Positions 1 to 6,805 of a stretch of DNA of 64,000 nucleotides are shown here, in pieces; within the stretch, counting starts at the first letter, position 1; the number at the start of each line of letters is the position of its first letter. The DNA comes from SCTD01 sp963781675 (GTDB taxonomy: Bacteria > Actinomycetota > Actinomycetes > Mycobacteriales > SCTD01): positions 124,001 to 188,000 of the forward strand of contig CAWAGF010000006.1 in NCBI GenBank assembly GCA_963781675.1, written 5' to 3'. A program made the position numbers and the translations under genes. The notes under the pieces were generated by a model. The model was not told the origin of the DNA, ran no database searches, and saw nothing but the letters and a program-made list of their open reading frames with translations.

Positions 1-605
1 CCGGCCAGCAGCGCGTCGTGGTCCGGGTAGACCTCCTGCACGAGCCCGACCTCGCGCAGCCGGTCCGCCGGGTAGCGCCGGCCGGTGTAGGCCATCTCGC
101 GGGCGAACCCCTCCGAGGTGACCTTGCCGAGCCGCTGCAGGGTGCCGACGTCGGCGGTCATGCCGATGTTGATCTCCTGCACGCAGAAGAACGCGTCCGC
201 CGTCGCGTAGCGCACGTCGCACGCCGTCACGAGGTCGACGGCGCCGCCGATGACGCCGCCCTGCACCGCCGCGAGCACCGGCACACGCGCCTTCTCCAGC
301 GCCGTGAACGACCACTGCAGGACCTTGGCGTTCGAGCGCAGGCGCGCGTGCTTGCGCCCCGGCTCGGCGTCCTCGCCGCCGAGCTCGCCGCCCATGAAGA
401 CCGAGAGGTCCATGCCGGCGCTGAAGTGCTTGCCGGTGCTGCTGATGACGACGACCCGGGCGCTCGCGTCGTCGCTGATGCCGGTGACGATCTCCGGAAG
501 CTCGCGCCAGAAGTCGGGCGTCATGGTGTTCAGCTCGTCCGGGCGGGACAGCCGCACGTGCGCGACCCGGTCGGCGATCTCGACGTCGAAGCAGCGGTAG
601 GCCAT
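1..605 (-). CDS. Crotonase family protein, dienoyl-CoA isomerase-like (partial, 3' end off window)
   Basis: This is an enoyl-CoA hydratase/isomerase fold protein acting on acyl-CoA thioesters in beta-oxidation; about 201 residues are visible and the C-terminus lies beyond the left edge. The crotonase oxyanion-hole segment HFSAGMDL is at residues 60-67 and GGVIGGAVDL at 116-125. Three acidic residues that define delta(3,5)-delta(2,4)-dienoyl-CoA isomerase (ECH1) appear in their usual context: D124 in GAVDL, E144 in CVQEINIG and D152 in TADVGTLQRL. That makes an ECH1-like isomerase more likely than a plain hydratase. The start is the ATG at 605, only 23 bp from the divergent ABC ATPase start. 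Family assignment is firm, substrate is inferred. Confidence 0.9.
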   Translation of the reverse strand, partial: MAYRCFDVEIADRVAHVRLSRPDELNTMTPDFWRELPEIVTGISDDASARVVVISSTGKHFSAGMDLSVFMGGELGGEDAEPGRKHARLRSNAKVLQWSFTALEKARVPVLAAVQGGVIGGAVDLVTACDVRYATADAFFCVQEINIGMTADVGTLQRLGKVTSEGFAREMAYTGRRYPADRLREVGLVQEVYPDHDALLA

Positions 606-616
606 GCCCGGCAGGC

Positions 617-622
617 TACGTT
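617..622 (+). promoter_or_regulatory. Candidate -10 box (TACGTT) of a leaderless transcript
   Basis: TACGTT lies 6 nt before the ATG at 629, too close for a 5' leader with a ribosome binding site. The same arrangement (TAnnnT, 6-8 nt before the start) recurs upstream of several other genes in this window, which supports leaderless transcription. No -35 is convincing. Confidence 0.4.
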
Positions 623-628
623 GGCCCG

Positions 629-1421
629 ATGCCTGAGCCCGTGCTGCAGATGTCCGGTGTCGCCGTCGTCCGGGACGGCTCCACGATGCTCAGCGACGTG
701 GACTGGACCGTCCGCGACGGGGAGCGGTGGGTCGTCCTCGGCCCGAACGGCGCCGGCAAGAGCACTCTCCTGCACGTCGCGGGCGCCTCGCTGTTCCCCT
801 CGCGCGGGACGGTCGAGCTGCTCGGCGAGCGGTTCGGCGCGGCGGACCTCGGCGAGCTGCGCACCCGCGTCGGGCTGTCCAGCTCCTCGCTCGGCGACCG
901 CGTCCCGCCGCACGAGAAGGCGCTCGACGTCATCGTCACGGCGGCGTACGGCGTGGTCGGGCGCTGGTCCGAGCGCTACGACCCGGCCGACGTCGCCCGG
1001 GCCCAGGACCTGCTCGGCCGGATGGGGCTGCGGGCCTTCGCGGACCGCCGCTTCGGAACGCTGTCCGAGGGCGAGCGCAAGCGGGTGCTGCTGGCCAGGG
1101 CGCTGATGACCGACCCGGAGCTGCTGCTGCTCGACGAGCCGGCCGCCGGCCTGGACCTCGGCGCCCGGGAGGCCCTGCTGCGCCTGCTGACCCGCCTCGC
1201 CGCGGACGACGACGCGCCGCCGACCGTGCTGGTCACCCACCACGTGGAGGAGGTGCCGGTCGGCACCACCCACGCGCTGCTGCTCTCCCGCGGCCGGTCG
1301 ATCGCCGCCGGGCCGGTGCGCGGAGGTGCTGACCGGTCCGCTGCTGTCCCGGGCGTTCGGCCTGCCGCTGGTGGTCGAGGAGCGCGAGGGCCGCTTCACC
1401 GCCCGCGCCGCCGCCCTCTAG
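629..1421 (+). CDS. ABC transporter ATP-binding protein (frameshift near 1318)
   Basis: ATPase subunit of the ModF/YbbL-like single-subunit type. Walker A GPNGAGKS is at residues 38-45, the signature LSEGE at 145-149, Walker B LLLLDEP at 165-171, and an H-loop histidine follows in VTHHVEE. After residue ~230 the reading frame breaks: the natural ending (AEVLTGPLLSRAFGLPLVV, stopping at 1419-1421) is in the +1 frame, so the span is one base too long. No permease gene is adjacent, so the transported substrate is unknown; it may be a soluble ATPase. The stop overlaps that of the convergent gene in a shared CTAG at 1418-1421. Confidence 0.85.
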
Positions 1422-2335
1422 GGCAGCAGCGCGAGGTCGGCGACGACCGCCTGGTGGTCGCTGCCCGGGATCCGCGCCTCGCGGACGTCCAGCACCACGA
1501 GCCCTCGTACGAGCACGTGGTCCAGGTGCAGCACCGGGTGGGAGGCAGGCCAGGTGCGCACGAGGCCGCGGCCGCGACTGTCGTGGGCGTCGCGCAGGCC
1601 GGTGCCGAGCAGGTCGCGGAAGGCGGCGTGGTCGCGGTCGCTGTTCAGGTCGCCGGCGACGACCACCGGCAGCGGCTCGGCAGCGGACTCGGCGCGCAGG
1701 TCCTCCAGCGAGGCGCGCCAGAGCCGGGCGAACACCGAAAGCGGGGGCAGCGGGTGGGCCGGAAGCAGCCGCACCGGTTGACCGGCCACCTGCACCGTCG
1801 CGCGGGGCAGGGCCCGGCCGCTCGACGCGCGGGTCGTGACGTCCTGGAGCGGCAGCCGGCTGAACAGCCCGACCGTCTCGGGCCGGCCCTGCAGGTCGGC
1901 GACGAAGTGGGGCAGCGCTGTCAGCACGCCCGCGGTGCGCAGCCCGGCCAGACCCTCGGCGGACAGCTCCGGGACGACGAGCACGTCGGGCTGGAGTGCG
2001 AGCAGGGCGCGGCCGGCCGCCTCGGGCTCGGGGTTCAGGACGTAGAGGTTGGACGTGACCACCCGCAGCCGCGGGGCGTCCTGCGCGCCGGGCGGCAGGT
2101 CGTCGGCCCCCAGGGCGGGCGCCACCACCAGGAGGTGCGCCACCACGAGGACGACGGCGCCTGCCGCGAGCACCCGCCGCCGCAAGGCCGCCGCGAGAGC
2201 CAGGACGGCGTACGCGGGCAGCAGCGTGAGGGGCAGCGCGCCGATGAGCAGCGCCAGCGCGGAGCCGCGCTCGAGACCGAAGGCGCGCACGACCACGAGG
2301 GCCAGCAGGGCCAGCACGACGAGCGTCGCGAGCAC
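1418..2335 (-). CDS. Endonuclease/exonuclease/phosphatase family membrane protein
   Basis: About 305 residues. The N-terminal third is three hydrophobic segments; the rest is an EEP (exonuclease III/DNase I-like) fold placed outside or at the membrane. Recognisable pieces are VVTSNLYVLNPE (metal-site Asn), PDVLVVPELS (catalytic Glu), VVVAGDLNSDRDH (Asp/Asn pair) and the terminal GSDHQAVVADLAL (Asp-His). The family cleaves phosphodiesters in nucleic acids or lipids; the substrate here is unknown. The start is uncertain: GTG at 2335 is chosen because it lies just downstream of a 14-bp hairpin at 2355-2397 that probably ends the preceding gene. Confidence 0.75.
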   Translation of the reverse strand: MLATLVVLALLALVVVRAFGLERGSALALLIGALPLTLLPAYAVLALAAALRRRVLAAGAVVLVVAHLLVVAPALGADDLPPGAQDAPRLRVVTSNLYVLNPEPEAAGRALLALQPDVLVVPELSAEGLAGLRTAGVLTALPHFVADLQGRPETVGLFSRLPLQDVTTRASSGRALPRATVQVAGQPVRLLPAHPLPPLSVFARLWRASLEDLRAESAAEPLPVVVAGDLNSDRDHAAFRDLLGTGLRDAHDSRGRGLVRTWPASHPVLHLDHVLVRGLVVLDVREARIPGSDHQAVVADLALLP

Positions 2336-2354
2336 CCGCAGCAGGTCCGCGAAC

Positions 2355-2397
2355 GCCGACGGCCGCCGTCCCCCAGCAGGGTCCGGCGGCCGTCGGC
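2355..2397 (-). terminator. GC-rich hairpin between the DUF7455 and EEP genes
   Basis: A perfect 14-bp inverted repeat (2355-2368 with 2384-2397) encloses a 15-nt loop. It starts 13 bp after the DUF7455 stop on the minus strand, so it is placed as a terminator or attenuator before the EEP gene. There is no T-tract, which is usual in high-GC actinobacteria. Confidence 0.55.
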
Positions 2398-2409
2398 GGC
2401 GGAGCAGGC

Positions 2410-2610
2410 TCAGCTGTTCAGCGTCGCGGTCTCGTCGACCCAGTCGACGGCCGAGGCGCGCAGCTTGTCCTCGTACGCCTTGGCGTGGTGACCGCAGAAC
2501 AGGAGGTCGCCGGAGGCGAGGACGACACGGACGAAGGCCTGCGCGCCACAGCGGTCGCAGCGGTCGGCGGCGGTGAGGGTGGGGGCGGGGGGTGTCACGG
2601 TTCCGGTCAC
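2410..2610 (-). CDS. DUF7455 small zinc-ribbon-like protein
   Basis: 66 residues starting at GTG 2610. It has a CDRCGAQA motif near residue 18 and a second FCGHH motif about 20 residues later, giving a plausible CxxC...CxxH metal site; the remainder is short and acidic (VDWVDET). Proteins of this type are widespread, single-copy and uncharacterised in Actinobacteria, often near the major sigma factor gene, though no sigma gene is present here. A metal-stabilised regulatory or RNA-polymerase-related role would be guesswork. The gene is divergent from the CoA-transferase gene, with 49 bp between starts. Confidence 0.75.
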   Translation of the reverse strand: MTGTVTPPAPTLTAADRCDRCGAQAFVRVVLASGDLLFCGHHAKAYEDKLRASAVDWVDETATLNS

Positions 2611-2659
2611 GCCTAGAACAACACCACATCCCGGCCTGACGTTCCCGTCGAAGGGCAGG

Positions 2660-3802
2660 ATGGGCGGCGTGTCGCTCCCCCCTCCGAGGGGCCCGCTCGA
2701 CGGGCTGCTCGTCGCCGACTTCAGCCGGGTGCTGGCCGGGCCGTTCGCCGCGATGATGCTGGCCGACCTCGGCGCCCGGGTGGTCAAGGTCGAGCGGCCG
2801 GGCACGGGTGACGACTCCCGCGGCTACGGGCCGTTCGTGGACGGCCGGTCCCTCTACTTCGCCCGGGTCAACCGGGGCAAGGAGTCGGTCGCGCTCGACC
2901 TCAAGGACCCGGGCGACCTCGCCGTGGCCCGGGCGCTGGCGCTGCGGGCGGACGTGCTCGTGGAGAACTACCGGCCCGGGGTGATGGACCGGCTGGGGCT
3001 CGGCGTCGAGGAGCTGCTGGCGGCCAACCCCGGCCTCGTCTACTGCTCGGTCAGCGGCTTCGGGCACACCGGTCCGTGGTCGCAGCGGCCCGCCTACGAC
3101 GCGGTCGTGCAGGGGATGAGCGGGATCATGGCCGTGACCGGCGCGTCCGGCGGCGACCCGGTGAAGCCCGGCGTGCCGGTGGCCGACCTGTCCGCCGGGC
3201 TCTACGCCTTCGGCGGCATCACCAGCGCCCTGCTCGGCCGGGCGCGCACCGGGCGCGGCTGCCACGTCGACATCGCGATGTACGACGCCACGATCAGCCT
3301 GCTCGAGGGGGCCGCGCTGTCCTGGCTCGCTACGGGGACCGACCCGGTGCCGATCGGGAACGCGCACTTCGCGATCGCGCCGTTCGACACCTTCGCCTGC
3401 CGGGACCGCGACATCACGATCTGCGCCGCCAACGACACGCTGTTCGTGGCGCTGCTCGGTGCCCTCGGGCTGCCGCCGCTGCCCGGCTTCGACAGCAACG
3501 CCGACCGGCACGCGCGGCGCGACGAGCTGAAGGCCCGGCTCGAGGAGGTGCTGCGCACGCAGGACGCCGACCACTGGCTCGGCGAGCTGGACCTGGCGGG
3601 CGTCCCGTGCGGGCCGATCAGCACCGTGGCGGAGGCGGTCGGCAGCGACCAGGCGGCGGTGCGCCGGATGGTCGTGCAGGCCGGCGGCCTGCCCGGCCCG
3701 GGCAACCCGGTGAAGGTGTCCACCGCGCCCGACCCGCTGGTGCGGCCGCCCGCGCCCGAGCTCGACGAGCACGGGGCCGCGGTGCGCGCGGAGCTCGCAT
3801 GA
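2660..3802 (+). CDS. CaiB/BaiF family CoA-transferase
   Basis: Class III CoA-transferase, about 380 residues, moving CoA between carboxylic acids through an aspartyl-CoA intermediate. The N-terminus reads GLLVADFSRVLAGPFAAMMLADLGARVVKVE, the family's entry motif, followed by SVALDLKDP, VLVENYRPGVMDRLGLG (containing the region before the catalytic Asp) and GPWSQRPAYDAVVQGMSG, whose YDAVVQ Asp is the expected nucleophile. ATG 2660 is used; GTG 2669 with AGGGCAGGA upstream is an equally good start. The stop overlaps the start of the next gene (ATGA), so the two are co-transcribed. Confidence 0.9.
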   Translation: MGGVSLPPPRGPLDGLLVADFSRVLAGPFAAMMLADLGARVVKVERPGTGDDSRGYGPFVDGRSLYFARVNRGKESVALDLKDPGDLAVARALALRADVLVENYRPGVMDRLGLGVEELLAANPGLVYCSVSGFGHTGPWSQRPAYDAVVQGMSGIMAVTGASGGDPVKPGVPVADLSAGLYAFGGITSALLGRARTGRGCHVDIAMYDATISLLEGAALSWLATGTDPVPIGNAHFAIAPFDTFACRDRDITICAANDTLFVALLGALGLPPLPGFDSNADRHARRDELKARLEEVLRTQDADHWLGELDLAGVPCGPISTVAEAVGSDQAAVRRMVVQAGGLPGPGNPVKVSTAPDPLVRPPAPELDEHGAAVRAELA

Positions 3803-4404
3803 GCTCGCTGCTGGTGCTCGACCTGCTGGGGGTGTTCGTCTTCGCCGTGTCCGGCGCGACGCTGGCCGTGCAGCAGCGGCTGGACGCGTTCGGCGTGCTG
3901 TTCCTGGCCGGGGCCGCCGCGCTCGGCGGCGGGGTGCTGCGCGACCTGCTGCTCGACGCACCCGTGGCGACGCTCGAGGACGCGCGCTACCTGCTCGTGC
4001 CGCCGGTGGCCGCCGCGCTGGTCTTCTTCTTCAGCCCGCTGGTCGAGCGGCTCGGTCCGGCGGTACGGCTGTTCGACGCCGCCGGCCTAGGGCTGTTCGT
4101 GGTCGCCGGCACGACCAAGGCGCTGGACGCCGGCCTGGGGCTGGTCCCGTCCGTCGTGGTCGGCTGCCTCACCGGTATCGGCGGCGGGCTGGCCCGGGAC
4201 CTGCTGGCCGGCGTCGTGCCCGTCGTCCTGCGCCGCGAGTTCTACGCCGTGCCGGCGGTGCTCGGCGCGCTGCTCGTCGCCGTGCTCGACCCCCGGCCAG
4301 TGGTGGCCGCGGCGGCGGTGCTGCTGGTCTTCGGGCTGCGGATGCTCGGCGTCTGGAAGGACTGGCACGCACCTGTGGCGCCTCAGCGACGCTCCAGCGG
4401 GTAG
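3799..4404 (+). CDS. Trimeric intracellular cation (TRIC) channel family protein
   Basis: 201 residues, almost entirely membrane: six to seven hydrophobic segments arranged as two inverted repeats, the architecture of the bacterial TRIC/UPF0126 (YicG-like) family. Two glycine-rich pore motifs are visible, GGGVLRDLLL near residue 34 and GGGLARDLLAG near 130, each at the equivalent position of its repeat. The family forms homotrimeric monovalent cation channels; some members have been proposed to carry glycine. ATG 3799 overlaps the preceding stop. Confidence 0.88.
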   Translation: MSSLLVLDLLGVFVFAVSGATLAVQQRLDAFGVLFLAGAAALGGGVLRDLLLDAPVATLEDARYLLVPPVAAALVFFFSPLVERLGPAVRLFDAAGLGLFVVAGTTKALDAGLGLVPSVVVGCLTGIGGGLARDLLAGVVPVVLRREFYAVPAVLGALLVAVLDPRPVVAAAAVLLVFGLRMLGVWKDWHAPVAPQRRSSG

Positions 4405-4416
4405 GGGCCTGGGCTG

Positions 4417-4509
4417 ATGCCGCAGAAGTCCGGCCAGGGCGTGTCGATGGCCGCCGTCGGCCTCGTCGTCCTCCTGCTGTTCGTCGTCCTGATGTACGTG
4501 CTGGGCTGA
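4417..4509 (+). CDS. 30-residue single-span membrane protein
   Basis: ATG 4417 to TGA 4509 encodes a 30-residue peptide: a short polar head (MPQKSGQGVS) and one strongly hydrophobic helix ending in MYVLG. AGGGG at 4403-4407 sits 9 nt upstream and overlaps the TRIC stop codon, so translation is probably coupled. No homologue is recognised. Position right after a channel gene makes a channel-associated microprotein conceivable, but that is inference. Confidence 0.5.
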   Translation: MPQKSGQGVSMAAVGLVVLLLFVVLMYVLG

Positions 4510-4548
4510 GCCGCGGCGCTCGCGCCGACCCTCAGGTGCCGCTGGTCG

Positions 4549-6048
4549 TCACGCGGTCGAGGGACCGCTGGGCGTCGCGCAGTCGGCGCGCACCTCGACG
4601 AAGCTCGCGTCGTAGGACTGCGCGCAGGTCCCGCCTTGGTTCCGGCCGGTCACCTGCGTCGTCGCGATCCTGACGAAGCTCGGGTCGAACTGGCTGTTGT
4701 TGAACACGGTCGCCAGGTCGAGAGCGGCCGTGACCAGTGAGCTGTAGACGAACAGGTCGGCGTTGCTGTCCGCGGAGAAGGCGGTACCGGTGGGCGCCGA
4801 GACCGTGACCCGCTCGGCCGTGAGCACAGAGCCGAAGCTGGAGCTCAGGGCGCGCCCGCTGCTGGCTCGCACCAGGATCGTCACGTCGCGGACGGAGAAC
4901 ACCTCGAAGTTGCTCACGCGCACCGCCGTGCTGCCGCCAGGGCCAGGGCCGTTCTGGTCCTCCAGCAGGGTGACGGTGAGCGCCCGCAGCTGGCTGCGAC
5001 TCCTCCCGACGATCCCGCCCAGATCCACGGGTCCCCCCGTCTGGTTGCGGAAGTCGCTCCGCTTCACGAGCAGCGAGGTGAGGCCTTCGCCCGAGCCCTC
5101 GACGTCGACGTTCGACTGCATGGCCAGGCCCGTCCCGCTGAGGTCGTAGACGCCCGGCTCGACCTCGACCAGGATCGGCCGGGTGTCGGGCGTGCCCGCA
5201 AGCCCGTCGACGGTGGCCCGCAGCCGAGCGCCGGACTGCGCGGCGGTCTCGCCGTCGCGGGGGCTCACCACGATGGTCCGGGTGTAGTCCAGGCCCGACG
5301 GGCCGGTGGCGCCGGCCTGCCCGGTCGCTCCGGCGGGCCCGGCAGGACCGGCAGGACCGGCAGGACCGGCAGGACCCGCCGCGCCGGAGGGTCCGGAGCC
5401 GCCGCCCGCGCCCTGCGGTCCGGGCGGACCCGCGGGTCCCGCCGGGCCGCTGGCTCCGGCCGGACCCGCAGGCCCGGTGGCACCACCGCTCAGCGCCACC
5501 TCGCGCTCCCCGACCGCGCAGGACTCCCCGCCCTCCAGCAGCCGCAGGGCGCGGGCGTCGCTGCGCACCGTGCCGACCACGTCGACGACGACATGGGTCC
5601 CGACGTTGGAGCCCAGGCGGAAGGTCCTGTTCGAGAGCAGCACCTGCACGCCGTTGGCGGCCTCCTGACCCCGCGTGAAGTTCAGGGTCGAGGCGTCCGG
5701 CCGGTCGCCGGCCCCCCAGGCGGTCAAGAAGCCGCGCGCGGTGGGGTTGGCGGCGGTGATGTTGAGGATCAGCGCGAGCGCCCCCTCGGCCTCGGCCCCG
5801 CCGTCGACGGTGACGGCGACGTCCGGTCGCAGAGCCCCGGGCACGCCGCGGCCGGTCCGGCTGTCCACCAGTCGCTGAGGCGCCGGCAGCAGGCGGGTGG
5901 ACGTCTCGGTGCCTGCGCACGCCCGCGCCGGAGGGTCCCCCTCGGCGCCCGTGGCCGAGACGACGGAGACCGCCGTCGTGACGGCGGCGAGCGCGACGAC
6001 GAGGGGCAGCCGGAGGCTCTTGAGCCCCTTCGAGCGGAGTGCCGGCAT
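4549..6048 (-). CDS. Secreted collagen-like repeat protein
   Basis: 499 residues. An N-terminal signal peptide (residues 1-35, charged start then hydrophobic core) is followed by an actinobacterial surface domain with the motif QRLVDSRTGRG (59-68). Residues 188-253 are collagen-like Gly-X-Y triplets, mainly GPA, GAT and GPS. The remainder (254-499) is beta-rich and resembles a right-handed beta-helix (repeated VDVEGSG, VRVSNFEVFSVRDVTI-type turns), as in pectate-lyase-like surface proteins, but no catalytic motif is recognised. The start ATG 6048 has a GGGGGA Shine-Dalgarno. Likely an exported or surface structural/adhesive protein; no LPXTG tail is present. Confidence 0.8.
   Translation of the reverse strand: MPALRSKGLKSLRLPLVVALAAVTTAVSVVSATGAEGDPPARACAGTETSTRLLPAPQRLVDSRTGRGVPGALRPDVAVTVDGGAEAEGALALILNITAANPTARGFLTAWGAGDRPDASTLNFTRGQEAANGVQVLLSNRTFRLGSNVGTHVVVDVVGTVRSDARALRLLEGGESCAVGEREVALSGGATGPAGPAGASGPAGPAGPPGPQGAGGGSGPSGAAGPAGPAGPAGPAGPAGATGQAGATGPSGLDYTRTIVVSPRDGETAAQSGARLRATVDGLAGTPDTRPILVEVEPGVYDLSGTGLAMQSNVDVEGSGEGLTSLLVKRSDFRNQTGGPVDLGGIVGRSRSQLRALTVTLLEDQNGPGPGGSTAVRVSNFEVFSVRDVTILVRASSGRALSSSFGSVLTAERVTVSAPTGTAFSADSNADLFVYSSLVTAALDLATVFNNSQFDPSFVRIATTQVTGRNQGGTCAQSYDASFVEVRADCATPSGPSTA
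5341..5376 (-). repeat. Four perfect 9-bp tandem repeats inside the collagen region
   Basis: GGCAGGACC is repeated four times without mismatch, encoding four Gly-Pro-Ala triplets on the minus strand. Such exact repeats are prone to slippage, so triplet number may vary between strains. Confidence 0.85.
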
Positions 6049-6249
6049 GCGTCCCCCTGGAGCTGGCGGTGTCAGGAGGCGGTGTAGCACCGGGTACGTG
6101 CCCTGTCACAGAACTTGTCCGCGAAGTCCGGACAAGCAGAAGTTCGTCCGTTTCGGGTCTGCCCGTAGGCACGCGCAGGGCGGTCGCGCGGGCAGCCCCC
6201 GGTCGTGCTCGACTGACCCCCCGACCTCCCCCTGACCCTGGAGACCTGC

Positions 6250-6669
6250 ATGCCTGTCCACCCCACCGGCTACTCCCACGTCCGCCTCACCGTCACCGAC
6301 ATCGCGGCGTCGAGGAAGTTCTACGAGAGCGTCTTCGCCTTCGAGGTGGCCTACGAGCTCCCGCCGGACGCCGACGACGCGACCGAGCAGGCGCTGAGCT
6401 TCCTGTTCGGCGGCGTCATCTACCGCCTGCCCGAGGGCCAGCTGCTGGGGCTGCGCCCGGTCGGCCCGCAGGGCGACCGCTTCGACGAGGACCGGGTCGG
6501 CCTGGACCACCTGTCCTTCGGCGTGGCCGACCTGGACGCTGCCGTCGCCGAGCTGGACGCGCTGGGCGTGGAGCACGAGCCGGTGAAGGACGTCGGGGTG
6601 GCCCGGATCGTCGAGCTGCGCGACCCGGACGGCATCGCGCTGGAGCTGTACGCCTTCAACCGGGACTAG
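6250..6669 (+). CDS. VOC family protein (glyoxalase/bleomycin-resistance/dioxygenase fold)
   Basis: 139 residues, one vicinal-oxygen-chelate domain built of two beta-alpha-beta-beta-beta modules. Module one has the metal-ligand context GYSHVRLTVTD (His9); module two has VGLDHLSFGV with a second His, and IALELYAFNRD supplies the terminal Glu. A mononuclear metal site is therefore plausible. The substrate cannot be told from sequence: lyase, isomerase and dioxygenase members look alike at this level. GGAG at 6240-6243 precedes ATG 6250. The TAG stop overlaps the antisense stop of the duplicated reductase end in CTAG 6666-6669. Confidence 0.88.
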   Translation: MPVHPTGYSHVRLTVTDIAASRKFYESVFAFEVAYELPPDADDATEQALSFLFGGVIYRLPEGQLLGLRPVGPQGDRFDEDRVGLDHLSFGVADLDAAVAELDALGVEHEPVKDVGVARIVELRDPDGIALELYAFNRD

Positions 6670-6805
6670 CCGCCGAGCACGCCCACCAGCGCCCGGATGC
6701 TCCGGCGCTCGAGCTGCTGGTCGAGGGAGGTGCGCCCGCTGACCAGGCGGCCGAACAGGCCGAACATGCCTGGCAGCGAGCGCATCACCTCGTGCACCAG
6801 CCGCG
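6666..6805 (-). pseudogene. 3'-end fragment of the geranylgeranyl-reductase-type gene
   Basis: On the minus strand this encodes the last ~45 residues of the FAD-dependent reductase found intact at 8908-10017: LVHEVMRSLPGMFGLFG followed by SLDQQLERRSIRALVGVLGG and TAG. The reading frame here is undamaged, while the copy attached to the complete gene is scrambled. It has no start or FAD domain and cannot function alone. It most likely marks the original junction of the reductase with the VOC gene before the 2.1 kb insertion. Confidence 0.85.
6668..6805. repeat. 138-bp direct repeat, copy 1
   Basis: Aligned with 8910-9047 it matches at 137 positions. The only differences are one base missing near 6684 (gcc-cac versus gccgcac) and one extra T near 6771 (gcctggc versus gccggc). 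Both copies lie in the same orientation and bracket the channel-gene segment. Confidence 0.95.

Noticed and set aside
5295..5490. Short tandem repeats that could be mistaken for a CRISPR array
   Set aside because: The period is 9 bp, there are no spacers, and the repeats encode Gly-X-Y triplets in frame.
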